Of a stretch of DNA of 64,000 bases, positions 9,628-19,504 are shown piece by piece (position 1 is the stretch's first letter; each line of letters starts with the position of its first letter). The DNA comes from Azolla caroliniana (taxonomy: Eukaryota; Polypodiophyta). The stretch is taken from positions 1,488,001 through 1,552,000 of the forward strand of contig JBHGNT010000011.1 of NCBI GenBank assembly GCA_043228905.1, read 5' to 3'. Both the position numbers and the translations under genes were made by a program. Below the pieces are notes generated by a model. The model worked only from the letters and a program-made list of their open reading frames with translations, made no database searches and was not told the DNA's origin.

Positions 9628-10244
9628 AAAGAGAGAGAAGGAAGATATAGAAACCCAAATCTACAAAGATATATTAATAAGGAGTGATGATCATAGAAAC
9701 AAGAGAAAGAAGATACATAAACTCAAGCCTACAAGGATGAATTGATAACCACTCAACCAACACTACGTGAATAGGCAAGAAAACATCACAAGAAAACAAG
9801 CTTGCTCACCACCTCACTCTTCTTGCTTTATATGAAGTTCTCCTCTAGTAGATAAGTTTCGCTTGCTTTCTTTTCCACGCTTTTTTTAGTGCTTTTCCAT
9901 CTCCTATTCTTAGTTATGACACAACGATCTTCTAATCGTCATATCTCCCTCATCCATGCACCAAATTTAGAGTTTTAAAAAGCTACGGATAGCTCTCTTC
10001 ACAACCTTTCTAACCCATATTTACACGTGATATTTGGGTGTCAAACGAGAGAGTTATGAGCGTTTGTTTCTGACTGCTTTTTGGTGGTCTGCTTTTTCCT
10101 TCTTTTACTTTTCTCCATCTTTCTTGTTTTTAGTTTGACTTATACTTGAAACCTTAGCTCGTGTTCTTGGCCTTCGGGTGTGAATGCTCCATACCTTATA
10201 TTTTTGTAGACTTCAATACCTTGAATTCTAAAAACACTTTCACA
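9628..10244 (-). repeat. 5' LTR of the nested non-autonomous element (inner end truncated)
   Basis: Matches 7128-7766 except that its inner terminus is lost: alignment stops at AAAAGAGAGAGAAGG (about 9628) and ORF sequence begins within a few bases. The outer end TTTCACA is followed by the duplication ATATG at 10245-10249. Confidence 0.85.
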
Positions 10245-10249
10245 ATATG

Positions 10250-10647
10250 CAGGGGGAGTTGTTTCATGGTAGTTGAGGCTGCAGAAGACGGTTGCATTGT
10301 CAACCACGGAGGCGGAGTACATGGCGGCTGTGGAAGCAGGCAAGGAAATATTATGGATGAAGGACTTCATCGGAGAGCTCGGTATCCGGCAAGATGAATG
10401 CCGACTTTATTGCGATAGTCAAAGTGCCATCCATCTTGCTAAGAATGCGGCCTACCATTCCCGGACGAAGCATATCCAGCGAAGATATCACTGGATCCGG
10501 AAAAGAGTAGATGACTGGGAGTTCGCACTGACGAAGATCCACATGGTGGAGAACGGGTCAGATATGCTTACCAAAGTGCTGATACCCGACAAGCTGGATG
10601 CATGCCGGAAGAGGATCGGACTAGTAAGACATGCCATGCCGGAGTGA
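10250..10647 (+). pseudogene. pol: Copia-1 RNase H, distal part
   Basis: Resumes after the nested element with CAGGGGGAGTTGTTTC, then TVALSTTEAEYMAAVEAGKEILWM, YCDSQSAIHLAKNAAYHSRTKHI and the C-terminus ending RHAMPE at TGA 10645-10647. The catalytic acidic positions of RNase H are present. There is a small frame change near 10265. It is directly followed by the polypurine tract. Confidence 0.88.
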
Positions 10648-10657
10648 AGGGGGAGTT
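10646..10657 (+). other. Polypurine tract of Copia-1
   Basis: GAAGGGGGAGTT immediately precedes the 3' LTR. Copia-3 and Copia-4 have the same tract in the same position. Confidence 0.9.
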
Positions 10658-11459
10658 TGTTGGGAGACAGGTCCCTCCGGGTGGGAAGGGGGAAGAACAG
10701 TGCTGATGAACAAACTCGGCCGAGGCCTAAACCGTATGAGGAGTACCCAGCTACGGAGAGCCAGATGGTGCAGACCCGGTGAGAACCGGATGAGGAGTAC
10801 CCGGCTACGGAGAGCCGGTTGGTGCAGACCCGGTGAGAACCGGATGAGGAGTACTCGGCTACAGAGAGCCGGATGGTGCAGACCCGGTGAGAACCGGATG
10901 AGGAGTACCCAGCTGCGGAGAGCCGGATGGTGCAGACCCGGTGAGGACCGGATGAGGAGTACTCGGCTACGGAGAGCCGGATGGTGCAGTCCCGGTGAGG
11001 AGTGCTCACCGGATGAAGAGACATATTAGTAAATATGTTTATGAGAGTCCATCATGGCTATATTTGTAAATAGCCGAAAAGTCATATTAGTATAAATATG
11101 ACTTAGGGCAAACTTTTAGTAAGTTGTTGTTATTCTTGTTGGTGCAAGAAGAGAGAGAGCGTGGAATTGTGTATAGAGAGAGAGAAAGAGGTCGTTGCCT
11201 CTGTTGTAACCGCCACCTGTGGCGAGGATCGTGAGCACGAGGTCGTTGCCTCCGTGAACTCACTATTGTACATTCTAGCATAGTGATAGTTTGCAGCCTA
11301 TGGGCTGCCGTGGTTTTTCCCTTAGTTTGCGTTTTCCACGTAAACATCCTGCGTACTCGTCTCCTCTCTTGTGTCGTGCATTCATTCCTATTTTCTGTGT
11401 ATGATTTTAAGCTCGGTTGTGGCCGAGCATTGCGCATAAGGAGCGTTGAGTTCTCATCA
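10658..11459 (+). repeat. 3' LTR of Copia-1
   Basis: 802 bp, TGTTGGGAGAC...CTCATCA, five 54-bp U3 units (about 10734-11000) like the 5' copy, then the duplication ATGCA at 11460-11464. Scattered substitutions and small indels against the 5' LTR show it is not a very recent insertion. Confidence 0.93.
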
Positions 11460-11464
11460 ATGCA

Positions 11465-12302
11465 ATAGAGAGGGAGGGATAAAGTTCTTCTCAAAGGAGG
11501 GTCGTCCGTTCGGGGGTGCCAAAAGTTTTAATGGGTGGGGGGTGAAGCCTAGAATGGCTTCACCCCCCTCCCAAGGGGGTTACGATAAAGACAGAGCTAG
11601 AGAGCAAGATAAATAGGAAATGACACAAAATGAGAGGGGGAAAATGTATATTCCATTACATGCCCCATTAGGGGTTTATATAGTACATAGTGTAACGGTT
11701 AATAATATGACCGTTACAAAAGAAGACCGTTACATTCTTGTCACACGCACAAAATTGTGCATGTGCTCACACATACTCATCTTCACACACTCATTTACTT
11801 TACAGATACACATCAACCACATCATTACACCTACCCTTATGCCTACCCGTATATTCTTACGAGTAACACGCGCGCTTCGACCCTTTCGGTCGGCTTGTCT
11901 GCTCGTTTGGCGCTTCTCAGCTCCCTTGTTGTCGCGATGTCGACGCGTCCTTTGCTGCCCTTTTCTCCACATGGCCTCCAGTTGATTCGGCGTATCCAAA
12001 TCGAACATTTTCGATTCAATTCCAGTTTCATTTGAATTGGTTGTATCCAATTCATCCTCAGTCTTTAGGCCTTTGACTACATCAGACCACGTCTTGTTCT
12101 TGGCCTTTACACCCTTCTTGGGTGTATCTCCCCCTGATTTGGCTGTCCTCGGTTTTTCCCTACGATTGCGGCCCTTTCTTTCTTCTTCGACTTCTTCAGC
12201 CTGTCCGAAATCGAATTCTTCATCCGATTCCTCATCACAGTCACTTCCGCCGTGATGAACACCTCTGCTCCTTTCATGCTCTTGTTCCTGTTCGTCTTCC
12301 TT
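11465..12302 (-). other. LTR-promoter-like segment between Copia-1 and Copia-2
   Basis: On the minus strand there is a cluster of three AACGGT-type boxes (about 11692-11735), two of them in the direct repeat TGTAACGGTC. A TATA box (CTATATAAACCCC, about 11671-11683) follows. A perfect inverted repeat lies further downstream (13-bp arms GGGGGGTGAAGCC / GGCTTCACCCCCC, 11537-11568, 6-base loop). This is the arrangement of a retroelement U3/R promoter. It does not match Copia-2's 5' LTR and its partner is not in the window. An open frame continues into it from Copia-2. Confidence 0.5.
11537..11568. repeat. Perfect 13-bp inverted repeat (hairpin)
   Basis: GGGGGGTGAAGCC, loop TAGAAT, GGCTTCACCCCCC. 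In RNA it would be a very stable stem. It lies about 110 bp downstream of the TATA box on the minus strand, so it would be in the 5' part of a transcript from that promoter. Confidence 0.85.
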
Positions 12303-12839
12303 TCTCCCCCTCAAGTTCGGCGTGTCGAGGTGACGCAACCCAAGCGCACCCAAGAAATGTCGTAACTTGTCAAGACCAAGAGGTTTTGTGAAGATGTCGG
12401 CAATCTGCCGATCAGTTGGAACATGCACCAATTCAACTTCACCTGAAAGGATACGCTCGCAAACAAAATGGTAATGCACCTCAATGTGCTTGGTCCGGGC
12501 ATGGAACACGGGGTTCTTCGCAAGGTGCATACTGCTGAGGTTGTCACAAAAGATCGTCGTCAGATGAAACACCTCCACATGCAGATCCCGTAATAGCCGT
12601 TTTAACCAAATGACTTCGCACGTAGCGACAGTCGCCCCTTGATATTCGGCCTCCATGTTCGACAGTGCTACTATCGGCTGCTTTTTGCTGTTCCACGCGA
12701 TCACTGCACTTCCTAACGAAAAGGTGTATCCGGATGTGGATCGATGATCATTGGCGTTTCTGGCCCAATTGGCATCCGTGTAGTTGACTAACTGTGCCTG
12801 CCCGATAAAACAAAGCCTTGTCTTTCGTGCCGCTGACAT
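11730..12839 (-). pseudogene. pol: Copia-2 RNase H with a 190-residue acidic/basic C-terminal extension
   Basis: Residues 1-175 are Copia RNase H and its tail (NYTDANWARN, STSGYTFSLG, SNMEAEYQG, IFCDNLSSMHL, HARTKHIEVHYHFV, IADIFTKPLGLDKLR). A usual Copia polyprotein ends close after LRGR. Here the frame runs on for about 190 residues: an acidic block (DCDEESDEEFDFGQAEEVEE), a Lys-rich block (TPKKGVKAKNK), TWSDVVKGLKTEDELDTTN, then Arg/Lys-rich sequence to a stop at 11730. The extension crosses the polypurine tract and continues almost to the MYB-box promoter. It is either a fusion produced when the 3' LTR was lost or a genuine extra domain. The RNase H part is certain; the meaning of the tail is not. 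Confidence 0.75.
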
Positions 12840-12861
12840 ATCGCAATATCCGTTGCGCGCA

Positions 12862-14208
12862 CTAAAAGTGTTCGGCCGTAGGCTGCAACATGAATTGACT
12901 GATTAAGCCGACTAGATAACTAAGATCTGGTCGAGTAATCGTCAGATAGATAAGGCTTCCGACAATCTGTCGGAACCGTGTCGGGTCACATGTCTTTCCC
13001 GAATCTGGGCGAAGCTTCACGTTTCTATCCAGAGGGATCGAGATGGGCTTACAGTTTGCCATCCCGAACTTGAAGAGCATATTCAGCGCGTAATGACGAT
13101 GGTTGATCAATATGCCTTCGGGGGTACGGATCACTTTGATCCCGAGGAAGTAATGAAGCTCTCCGATATCCTTCATTTCAAACGGTGCCACAAGCTGAGA
13201 CTTCACGTGGCGGATTTCGTCAAGGTCGGCACCGGCGATGACTAAATCATCAACGCACAAGAGCAGGCTGACCGGTCCATATTGACCTTGCCGAACAAAT
13301 AGAGAAGAGTCTGATTTCGACGTCCTAAAGCCCATCCTATGCAGCTGTTGCGTAATCTTCGCGTTCCAGGCTCGCGGGGCTTGCTTAAGTCCGTACAATG
13401 ACTTCTTCAGTCGGCAAACCGCCAAGGTGTTTCGTTCGGATAGAAATCTGGGGGGTTGTACCATGTACACCTGCTCCTCAAGATCACCTTGTAGGAACGC
13501 GTTCTTTACATCCATCTAATGTAAGTGCCTCACCTTCGCCGCAGCTACTACGAGCAAAACACAGATGGTAGTCATCTTCGCGACAGGCGCGAAGGTCTCA
13601 TCTTAGTCCACGTCGTGCTTCTGCGTGTAGCCTTTAGCTACTAAACGGGCCTTGTAGCGGTTGACAGAGCCATCGGTGTTGTATTTCACTTTATACACCC
13701 ATCTGCATATGATCGCCTTTACACCCTTTGGTGCGTCAACTAGGTCCCAGGTTTCATTCTCCGATAATGCGCGCATCTCTTCCTCCATTGCGGCACGCCA
13801 GTTCACATCTGTCACCGCTTCTGCGTAGCTCTCCGGCTCATGCACTTCCGCCACTCGCGTCATGTACGCGTAATGGTGCGCCATGTACTCATTATACCCG
13901 TATCTCTTTATGGAGTTCTTGAGGCGGGTAGATTGGCGTAATTCGTGATTACCCGATTTCACAACCTTTTCGGCTACCGTCGACCTCTTCCATGGAGGTT
14001 CCTTCTCGACTGGCTCAAGGCCAGATTTGCTTCGAATTGACTCGACACTACCGAAATCGTATTCTGACGTCTTCTTCTTCCCCTTCTCCAGGCGCGTAAA
14101 CCATCTCCTCGGTTCTTTACGCGGGGGCATCACGGCCGAGTCTCCACTACTCGTTGTCTCATCATCTTGTTGGCCATCTCGGCCCAACCCCTCACTCATT
14201 TGGCCCAC
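12862..14208 (-). pseudogene. pol: Copia-2 reverse transcriptase
   Basis: Two pieces in one frame, 14208-13603 and 13515-12862, separated by stops. The first has the pre-RT linker and RT start ([40 protein letters not shown]). The second starts MDVKNAFLQGDLEEQVYMVQ and has KKSLYGLKQAPRAW and the catalytic box as LLLCVDDLVIAG, where the usual Tyr before VDD is Cys. It ends at a stop at 12862, and RNase H continues in another frame. Confidence 0.88.
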
Positions 14209-15358
14209 TCAGCCGAAATGAGATCGAACTCTCTCTTAGAGCTCCAATTTCTTCATCATGCGGAGGCATTTCAGCCTCGCTGATTTCTTCTTCAGAAATC
14301 AGAATGGAGTCTTGAGGTTCTGGAGGTGAAGGCAAGTACCACGAAGTGGATTCGTTGAACACGACATCTCGACTAACGCATACTTCCTTTGTTCGGGGGT
14401 TATAGCACTTATACCCCTTCTGCTCGTCTGAATAGCCGACCAAGATACATTTCTCGGCGTTGGCATCCAGCTTCCTCCTCTTTTCCTTCGGCACATTCAC
14501 ATACGCAATGCTACCGAAAATCCTCAAGTGTGCCAAGTTCGGCTTCTTCCTAAAATACAGCTCATGTGGCGACACTCCTCCATTGGCAGAAGTCTGATTC
14601 TGCAAGTAGACAACCGTCTTCACGGCTTCGGCCCAATAAAATTTCAGCATATGCTTCTCGTCAAGCATTGCCCGGGTCGCTTCTTCAATCATCTGATTCT
14701 TCCGCTCGACTACATCGTTCCACTCCGGTGTATATCTACATGAGAATTCGCGTCGAATTCCGTCCTTCCGTAGATAACATGTGAATTGGTCGAAGAAGTA
14801 CTCCTTCCCGCCATCGGACCGTAGGCATTTGATTTTACGCCTTGTTTCCATTTCCACAAGGCTCTTCACCTCCAGGAAACATGTGAAAACTTCGCTCTTC
14901 TTTGCGATCGTGCATGCCCACGTGTGCCGAGTGAAATCATCGATGAAGGTTACAAAGTAACAGCTTCCACCGAGACTCATGTTCTGTGCCAATCCCCACA
15001 CATCCAAATGGATCAAATCGAGCGGATCACAGCTCCGATTAGGCTCGTTGGGGAATGGAAGTCGATGTTGTTTTCCCATCTGACAGGCTTCGCAAACTTG
15101 GCCATTCCGGCCACAAAATTTCGGCAACCCAAAAACAATGTTCTTCGTCTGCATTTCACAAAGCCATGGGAAATTTACGTGGCCGAACCGCTTGTGCCAT
15201 AGGTCGATATCCGATTCGACCTTTTGTCCTTTCGTGTACAATGCGGTTCCGGCTTGATTAGTGTCGAGGATAAACATCCTCCCTTCACGGCGCCCTTGCG
15301 CGATTACTTTGCCTTCCTCTTCTATGAAGCAACCGAGATGCGTGAATCGAACCTGCAT
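14192..15358 (-). pseudogene. pol: Copia-2 integrase
   Basis: Frame of 388 residues. Zinc site LWHKRFGHVNFPWLCEM...CEACQMGKQ (HX3H / CX2C). Catalytic core with Asp in IHLDVWG, Asp in LRSDGGKEY, Glu in WNDVVERKNQ. The C-terminal Copia box is FGSIAYVNVPKEKRRKLDANAEK. It is in frame with the protease segment upstream except for a CAG-to-TAG stop near 15374. A frameshift separates it from RT. It would join element cDNA to the target. Confidence 0.9.
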
Positions 15359-15373
15359 TCCCTGGTTGACGAT

Positions 15374-16576
15374 CTAACCGGCCGACACTAGGTTCTTCGT
15401 TATTGTCGGGACGTGCAACACGTTCATGAGTTTCCCTTTCTTCCCGACATGGCTGAGAGGAACTTCACCGACATGTTCGATGGTATGCGGAGTGTCGTCT
15501 CCCGTTTTGACCACTCCTTGTGATTCCGGTTTCTTCAAGTACAAGAACCATTCCTCGTGACTCGTCATATGATTTGACGCTCCGGAATCAACATACCACA
15601 CCTCGCTTGATTTCGAGGTGTTCACGGCCATAGAGTTGGCCTTATGCTTCATTACGAAAGCTGGCCCCAATTTGTTTCCAGCTCGTTCAGAGCCTTCTGC
15701 GTAGTGCGATCTCTGACGCCACGATCTGGCTTTGTCCGAATCGGCTCGCTTTTTCCAGCAGTCGCTCTCCTTGTGGCCTTTCTTGCCACAATACCAGCAA
15801 TCCGGCATGGCCTTCTCTTGCCGGCTTCTGGCACCGCCATGACTCCCCCTGCTTGTGGAGGGTCTGGAACTGCTGTCGGCATTTCGATTATGCCGCTTGT
15901 TTTGCTCTTGTCGGCTGCCTCCATTGCGCACCGATCTGCCTCGTCCACCATGACCACGGGGCCTATCATCCTTCATGTAAAGCATCTTGCCATCGGCGTG
16001 CGCACTCATCAACGCACCCGCGTGGTTTTCTTCTATGAGCAACATTGACTAAAGCTCGAAAAATGAAGGCTTAATCTCCCTCGTGCAGACAGCCGTTTGG
16101 AAAGATCCGAACTTTGATGCCAAGCCACCAAGACAAACCTGCACCATTTCATCTTCCTCTTTGTTCACGTTGACGGAGGCGAGAGAGTCACAGATTTCTT
16201 TGATCTTGGTGGTGTAATCAGCCACCGACATATCTCTTTGTCGTACATTGCTGAGCTCCTATCTAAGCTACAACTTTCTGGCCATTGTGTTGGCGGCAAA
16301 AATCCTTTTGAGATTCGCCCACACGTCCTTCGACGTCTTGGCATCCCGAATATAGCTCAAAAGTTGATCACTCAAACAGGACGCGAAGCAGTACAGCACT
16401 CTGCTTGCCGCTTGTTCCCAAGCCAGATAGTCCCTGTGTGTCGAGTCGGATGCCACATCGTTCGCTCCTTCAATATAACTCTAGTAGCCATGGCCAAGCA
16501 GGTACTAGTGCATCTTGTAAGACCACGATGCATAGTTGTTTCTGTCAAGCTTTTCAGTCGGAAGTGAGCTTCCCAT
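15374..16576 (-). pseudogene. gag: Copia-2 Gag and protease
   Basis: Starts at ATG 16576 (MGSSLPTEKLDRNNYASWSY), about 104 bp after the primer site. One frame, interrupted by several stops (after YKMH, after GHGY, twice after ARKL, after FFEL), runs through SVADYTTKIKEICDSL to a zinc knuckle (CWYCGKKGHKESDC, about 15790-15750) and the protease site WYVDSGASNHMT (about 15601-15566). At least five of the stops are explained by single C-to-T or G-to-A changes. Confidence 0.88.
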
Positions 16577-16679
16577 TCCTTTGTGCATGTGTCTATCTTA
16601 TTTCTTCCAAAAATAAGACCCTTCAACTCTGTTTGATGCAACGTTTTCTTGTCGGCTGCAGAGGACTTCAACCCTCACA

Positions 16680-16690
16680 CTCTGATACCA
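16680..16690 (-). other. Primer binding site of Copia-2
   Basis: Minus strand TGGTATCAGAG, directly against the LTR end TTTTACA. It is the iMet type, as in the other Copia elements. Confidence 0.9.
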
Positions 16691-17082
16691 TGTAAAAGAA
16701 TACGTTGTGCGGAAGCGTGTGCGTAAAACGCAGAGTACAAAGTTCAGAAAACACAAAGATGGAGATGGAGAGACAGAGACATAGAGACACTATAGATCAA
16801 ATTCAAAATAATTCTCTGTTTTGTACATAATTCATGCTCAGTGAGCACCTTATATACAAGCCCTGACAATCGGGCTAACACAAGTACTCACAGTACTTGA
16901 GTGCTCATAAATGAGCCGACTACACAAACTCCCAAAATTATTCCTTTACAAGGAATAACGCTCTAACGGCCTCTTCGGTTTTCACACCGATGTGGCCCTG
17001 TTGTGCGTACTTTTCACGCACCTAGTCTACGCACTGGGTTACACTGCATACTTCGTACCGAATTTTGAGCTTGTCTCTCAAC
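16691..17082 (-). repeat. 5' LTR of Copia-2
   Basis: 392 bp; minus strand TGTTGAGAGACAAG...TTCTTTTACA. A TATA box (TTGTATATAAGG) lies about 16848-16859, 165 bp before the LTR end. The outer border is inferred from the TG...CA rule and from accessory-ORF coding sequence starting at 17083. Confidence 0.78.
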
Positions 17083-19034
17083 ACAAATCGACCTCGAGGA
17101 GATCACAGAGGGCATGGTGCAGGCCCTTACCCACCTACCCGTAGGAGGCCTCTACTCCATCGAGAACCCCTCCACTAAGACAAATGACGGAGTACTTTGG
17201 TGAGTACTCCATACCCAGCAAAGCATACCGCACACAAGGCGGCGAAGACCCTTTGTTTCGGGAGGTGGCACTGGTGTTAATCGAATATGGATTTGTGCAT
17301 CCTCACCCACCAGATTTGCCTAAAAATAGAGCCGGTTTTATTATTGCAACGTACGAAGGCCTGAAGGTGGTCTGGCCGGTTATAGTGGCATATTCCTTGC
17401 GGGCTGCAATTCACTCGGTTGTGGATGGGAAGAAGGCCTGGACCGCGGTTGCACAATGGCTCACCCTACTGGTACCATCGCCACTAGCCATTCAAGCAAG
17501 GAAACGGGGCCGATCGGCAAAAACAACTCCGAATAAAACGACAAAATGGCAGCAGCTTCTCGCCAAACACACCCCCAGTTGGATAAAAGCGAGCTCGTCT
17601 CAACGGGAAATGGAGTATTCGGGCTAGAAAAAGCCGATGGAGAAAGTTGTGCCGATAGAAAGGCCGGTGGAAAAGTAGGCCAAGCCCATCAAGATCAAGT
17701 TGCGTCGGCAGGACCGGGAGACAGACAACTTGGCCCACAGAGGAAGATGCGGTGGACGAACCGTAGAGACCCTCCAACGTCGGTAGAGAAGGCACGACAG
17801 GGAGCAGCAAGGGGACGGATCGGGCCCAGATATGGAAAGCACCCCGATTCCCCGCTCTGTGGTAGAGGACACAAGGCCAGAAACCATCTCTCTACGACCA
17901 AAAATGGTGGCACTGGTTCTGCAAGAACCGGATATGATAGAGCATATCTCACCGGGTCGGCTGGCGCAGACAGACAAGATACGACTTCCGGAACTAGATG
18001 CGCAAGGGCTACAAGGGAAAGGTCCAAGGCCGGAGCCAGTGCATTGAGACAACATGACATTGTAGCCAATGGTTGAGATGGCGGGGAAGGAGGTGTGAAG
18101 AGTTGTGAACCGGATGGAGGAAGAAGAAAGGATGCAAATGGACCGGTTGTTCACCACAACCGAGGATTTAGAACATGCCCGGACATGGCTCCGGAGCTTA
18201 GAAGAAGAGTTGAAGAAGGCCATGGAACATGCGGCAAGTATGGGCAAACACAACCACAGAGCCGGTGGCACCAGCTAACACACAAGCGTCAGAGGAACAG
18301 GTGGCCAGCACAGCCCCGGTAAATAATATTTAGCGAGAACAAGAACTATCAACCTTGAAAGAGGAATCAGCCACTCAAGAGGCCCTAAGGGTCAAAGAAA
18401 GAGAGCAAAAGCAAGTAGCCAAGGAGGAAAAGTGGAGAATAGAAGAAGCTCTCGGTACTGAAAGAGGAACGCAACAAATTGCTGCAGGAAAAGGACAAGC
18501 TCTGGCATGGTGCAGAACCAAAATAGAATGGTTCAACAAGGAACTCCAACAACATAAGGACATGGAGGACCGCGCTCACTCGCAAATCAACCGCAAGCTA
18601 AAACAGAAAACGGAAGACTTCGATAAACTATATCAGGACCACAAGCAACTAGATGCAGAGCATAAAAAGCTTGGGGCAGAATTGGACCGGCAACAAGAGA
18701 AGTTGATGGAACTCCAGGTGGAGGTAGTTAAGAAGTCGGATGCGTTGGCTGAAGAACAAACAAAAGCGGTAGAGTCGACAAAGCTACTATAAGAGGTGGC
18801 GAGTGAAAGGATGGAGCTAACCCGACAACACTACAAGGAAATGGAACGAGCAAAACTGGCTCTGAATAGGGTTCAGATGACTTATCAGACCCAACTGCTT
18901 GAGTACGAGGTGTAGGCCAAGGATACCACGGCTTTGATTAAGAAGCTGAAAGAGGAGAAGCAGGTGGTGGAAGATAGCACAAAGTTGGGAGTAGGCCGGA
19001 TCCAAGCAATACTGGCGGCATGGAAAGAACGGAC
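17083..19034 (+). pseudogene. Element Z accessory ORF, first part: globular domain plus long coiled coil
   Basis: Broken plus-strand frame whose left end is cut by Copia-2. It reads LEEITEGMVQALTHLPVGGL, then (17184 on) YFGEYSIPSKAYRT, DPLFREVALVLIE, FIIATYEGLKVVWPVI and SLRAAIHSVVDGKK. A Lys/Arg-rich linker follows, then a long heptad-rich coiled coil (about 18100-19030; EEELKKAMEHA, then a 145-residue piece at 18355-18792 rich in E, K and Q). Stops are at 17625, 18790 and 18913, with a frame change near 18340. The frame is split at 19034 by element F and resumes at 58411. A homologous ORF occurs in element F. I recognise no family. Confidence 0.75.
19030..19034. other. Target site duplication CGGAC (left copy, element F)
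   Basis: CGGAC at 19030-19034 is repeated at 58406-58410. Removing 19035-58410 rejoins the Z coiled-coil frame without a shift (AAWKERT / KRNIDES). This shows the two 470-bp LTRs 38.4 kb apart belong to one element. Confidence 0.95.
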
Positions 19035-19504
19035 TGTTACCGATTAGGAACACGGTCTACGGTCAGTCCTTCAACCTAGACCTCAAAGTGACTGTGTTGT
19101 AATGAATGGTATCATCGTAGCGTAATACTTAGTGGGATACCTCCCGTATCCTAGTAGCGTATAAGGGAGATGGCTACAACCGAACTCCCTAGACAGTGGA
19201 CTAGCAACCGCACAGTTTCTCACGCCTACGCTCTTACGACTATGCTACGCCACCAAGAATCACAAACACACAGTAGATTAACCACAAATACGCACAGGGA
19301 TCAGAGAAGATAGAACTCTATGAAGATGCACCTTTTACATTCAAAATTACATGCTACCTCTATCAAAGGATTTCTGCCCTTTATATACACAGGGTCTTTT
19401 TAGCCGTTCACGCTTCCCGCGTGAACCGTTTGCATGCGTTACAATTTTACTATATTCTATATTTCTGCGCTCCTGTCCGTTGGTTACTATTCCGGTGGAC
19501 AACA
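19035..19504 (-). repeat. 3' LTR of element F
   Basis: 470 bp, plus strand TGTTACCGATTAGG...GACAACA; partner at 57936-58405. A TATA box (GTGTATATAAAGG on the minus strand) lies near 19378-19391. The inner flank is CTTGGCACGCCTGTGGGAC rather than a simple polypurine tract. Confidence 0.93.

Larger units (their letters stand above)
7128..10244 (-). mobile_element. Non-autonomous LTR element nested in Copia-1 RNase H
   Basis: Two direct repeats flank a 1.86-kb interior: the 3' LTR (minus sense) at 7128-7766 and the 5' LTR at about 9628-10244. The LTR starts TGTGAAAG and ends CTTTTCA on the minus strand. A polypurine tract (GCAAGGGGGAGGGCTAAA) abuts the 3' LTR at 7767-7785, proving minus orientation. 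The 5' LTR lacks its last bases, and no primer site lies between it and the ORF, so a deletion has joined the truncated LTR to the middle of a Gag-like frame. There is no protease, RT or integrase, so it depended on another element. Confidence 0.88.
3087..11459 (+). mobile_element. Copia-1: complete but dead Ty1/copia element with a nested insertion
   Basis: The order is LTR (3087-3891), iMet primer site (3894-3905), Gag, protease, integrase, RT, the first part of RNase H, a nested element (7128-10244), the rest of RNase H (10250-10647), a polypurine tract and LTR (10658-11459), flanked by ATGCA on both sides. The coding part is decayed: a +1 shift in gag, TGA after the knuckle and after protease, and two internal deletions near 6021-6029 and 6283-6295 relative to Copia-4. 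The second removes about the first third of RT. Copia-1 and Copia-3 form one subfamily by LTR and coding sequence. Confidence 0.95.
12303..17082 (-). mobile_element. Copia-2: minus-strand Ty1/copia element lacking a recognisable 3' LTR
   Basis: From right to left: 5' LTR (17082-16691), primer site (16690-16680), Gag, protease, integrase, RT, RNase H, then a polypurine tract (GAGGGGGAGAAAGGAAGA on the minus strand, about 12296-12313). The 5' LTR should reappear after the tract, but neither its start (TGTTGAGAGAC) nor its end (CTTTTACA) occurs in 11465-12302. The 3' LTR has therefore been replaced or lost. The right border (CTCAACA / CAAATCG) abuts the accessory ORF of element Z. Most premature stops are C-to-T or G-to-A changes (CAG to TAG, TGG to TAG), the pattern left by deamination of methylated cytosines. 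Confidence 0.85.

Noticed and set aside
3167-11000. CRISPR-like arrays
   Set aside because: The repeats are contiguous minisatellite units without unique spacers, inside plant LTRs.
11465-12302. 3' LTR of Copia-2
   Set aside because: Neither the start nor the end of Copia-2's 5' LTR occurs here, and the TATA surroundings differ.
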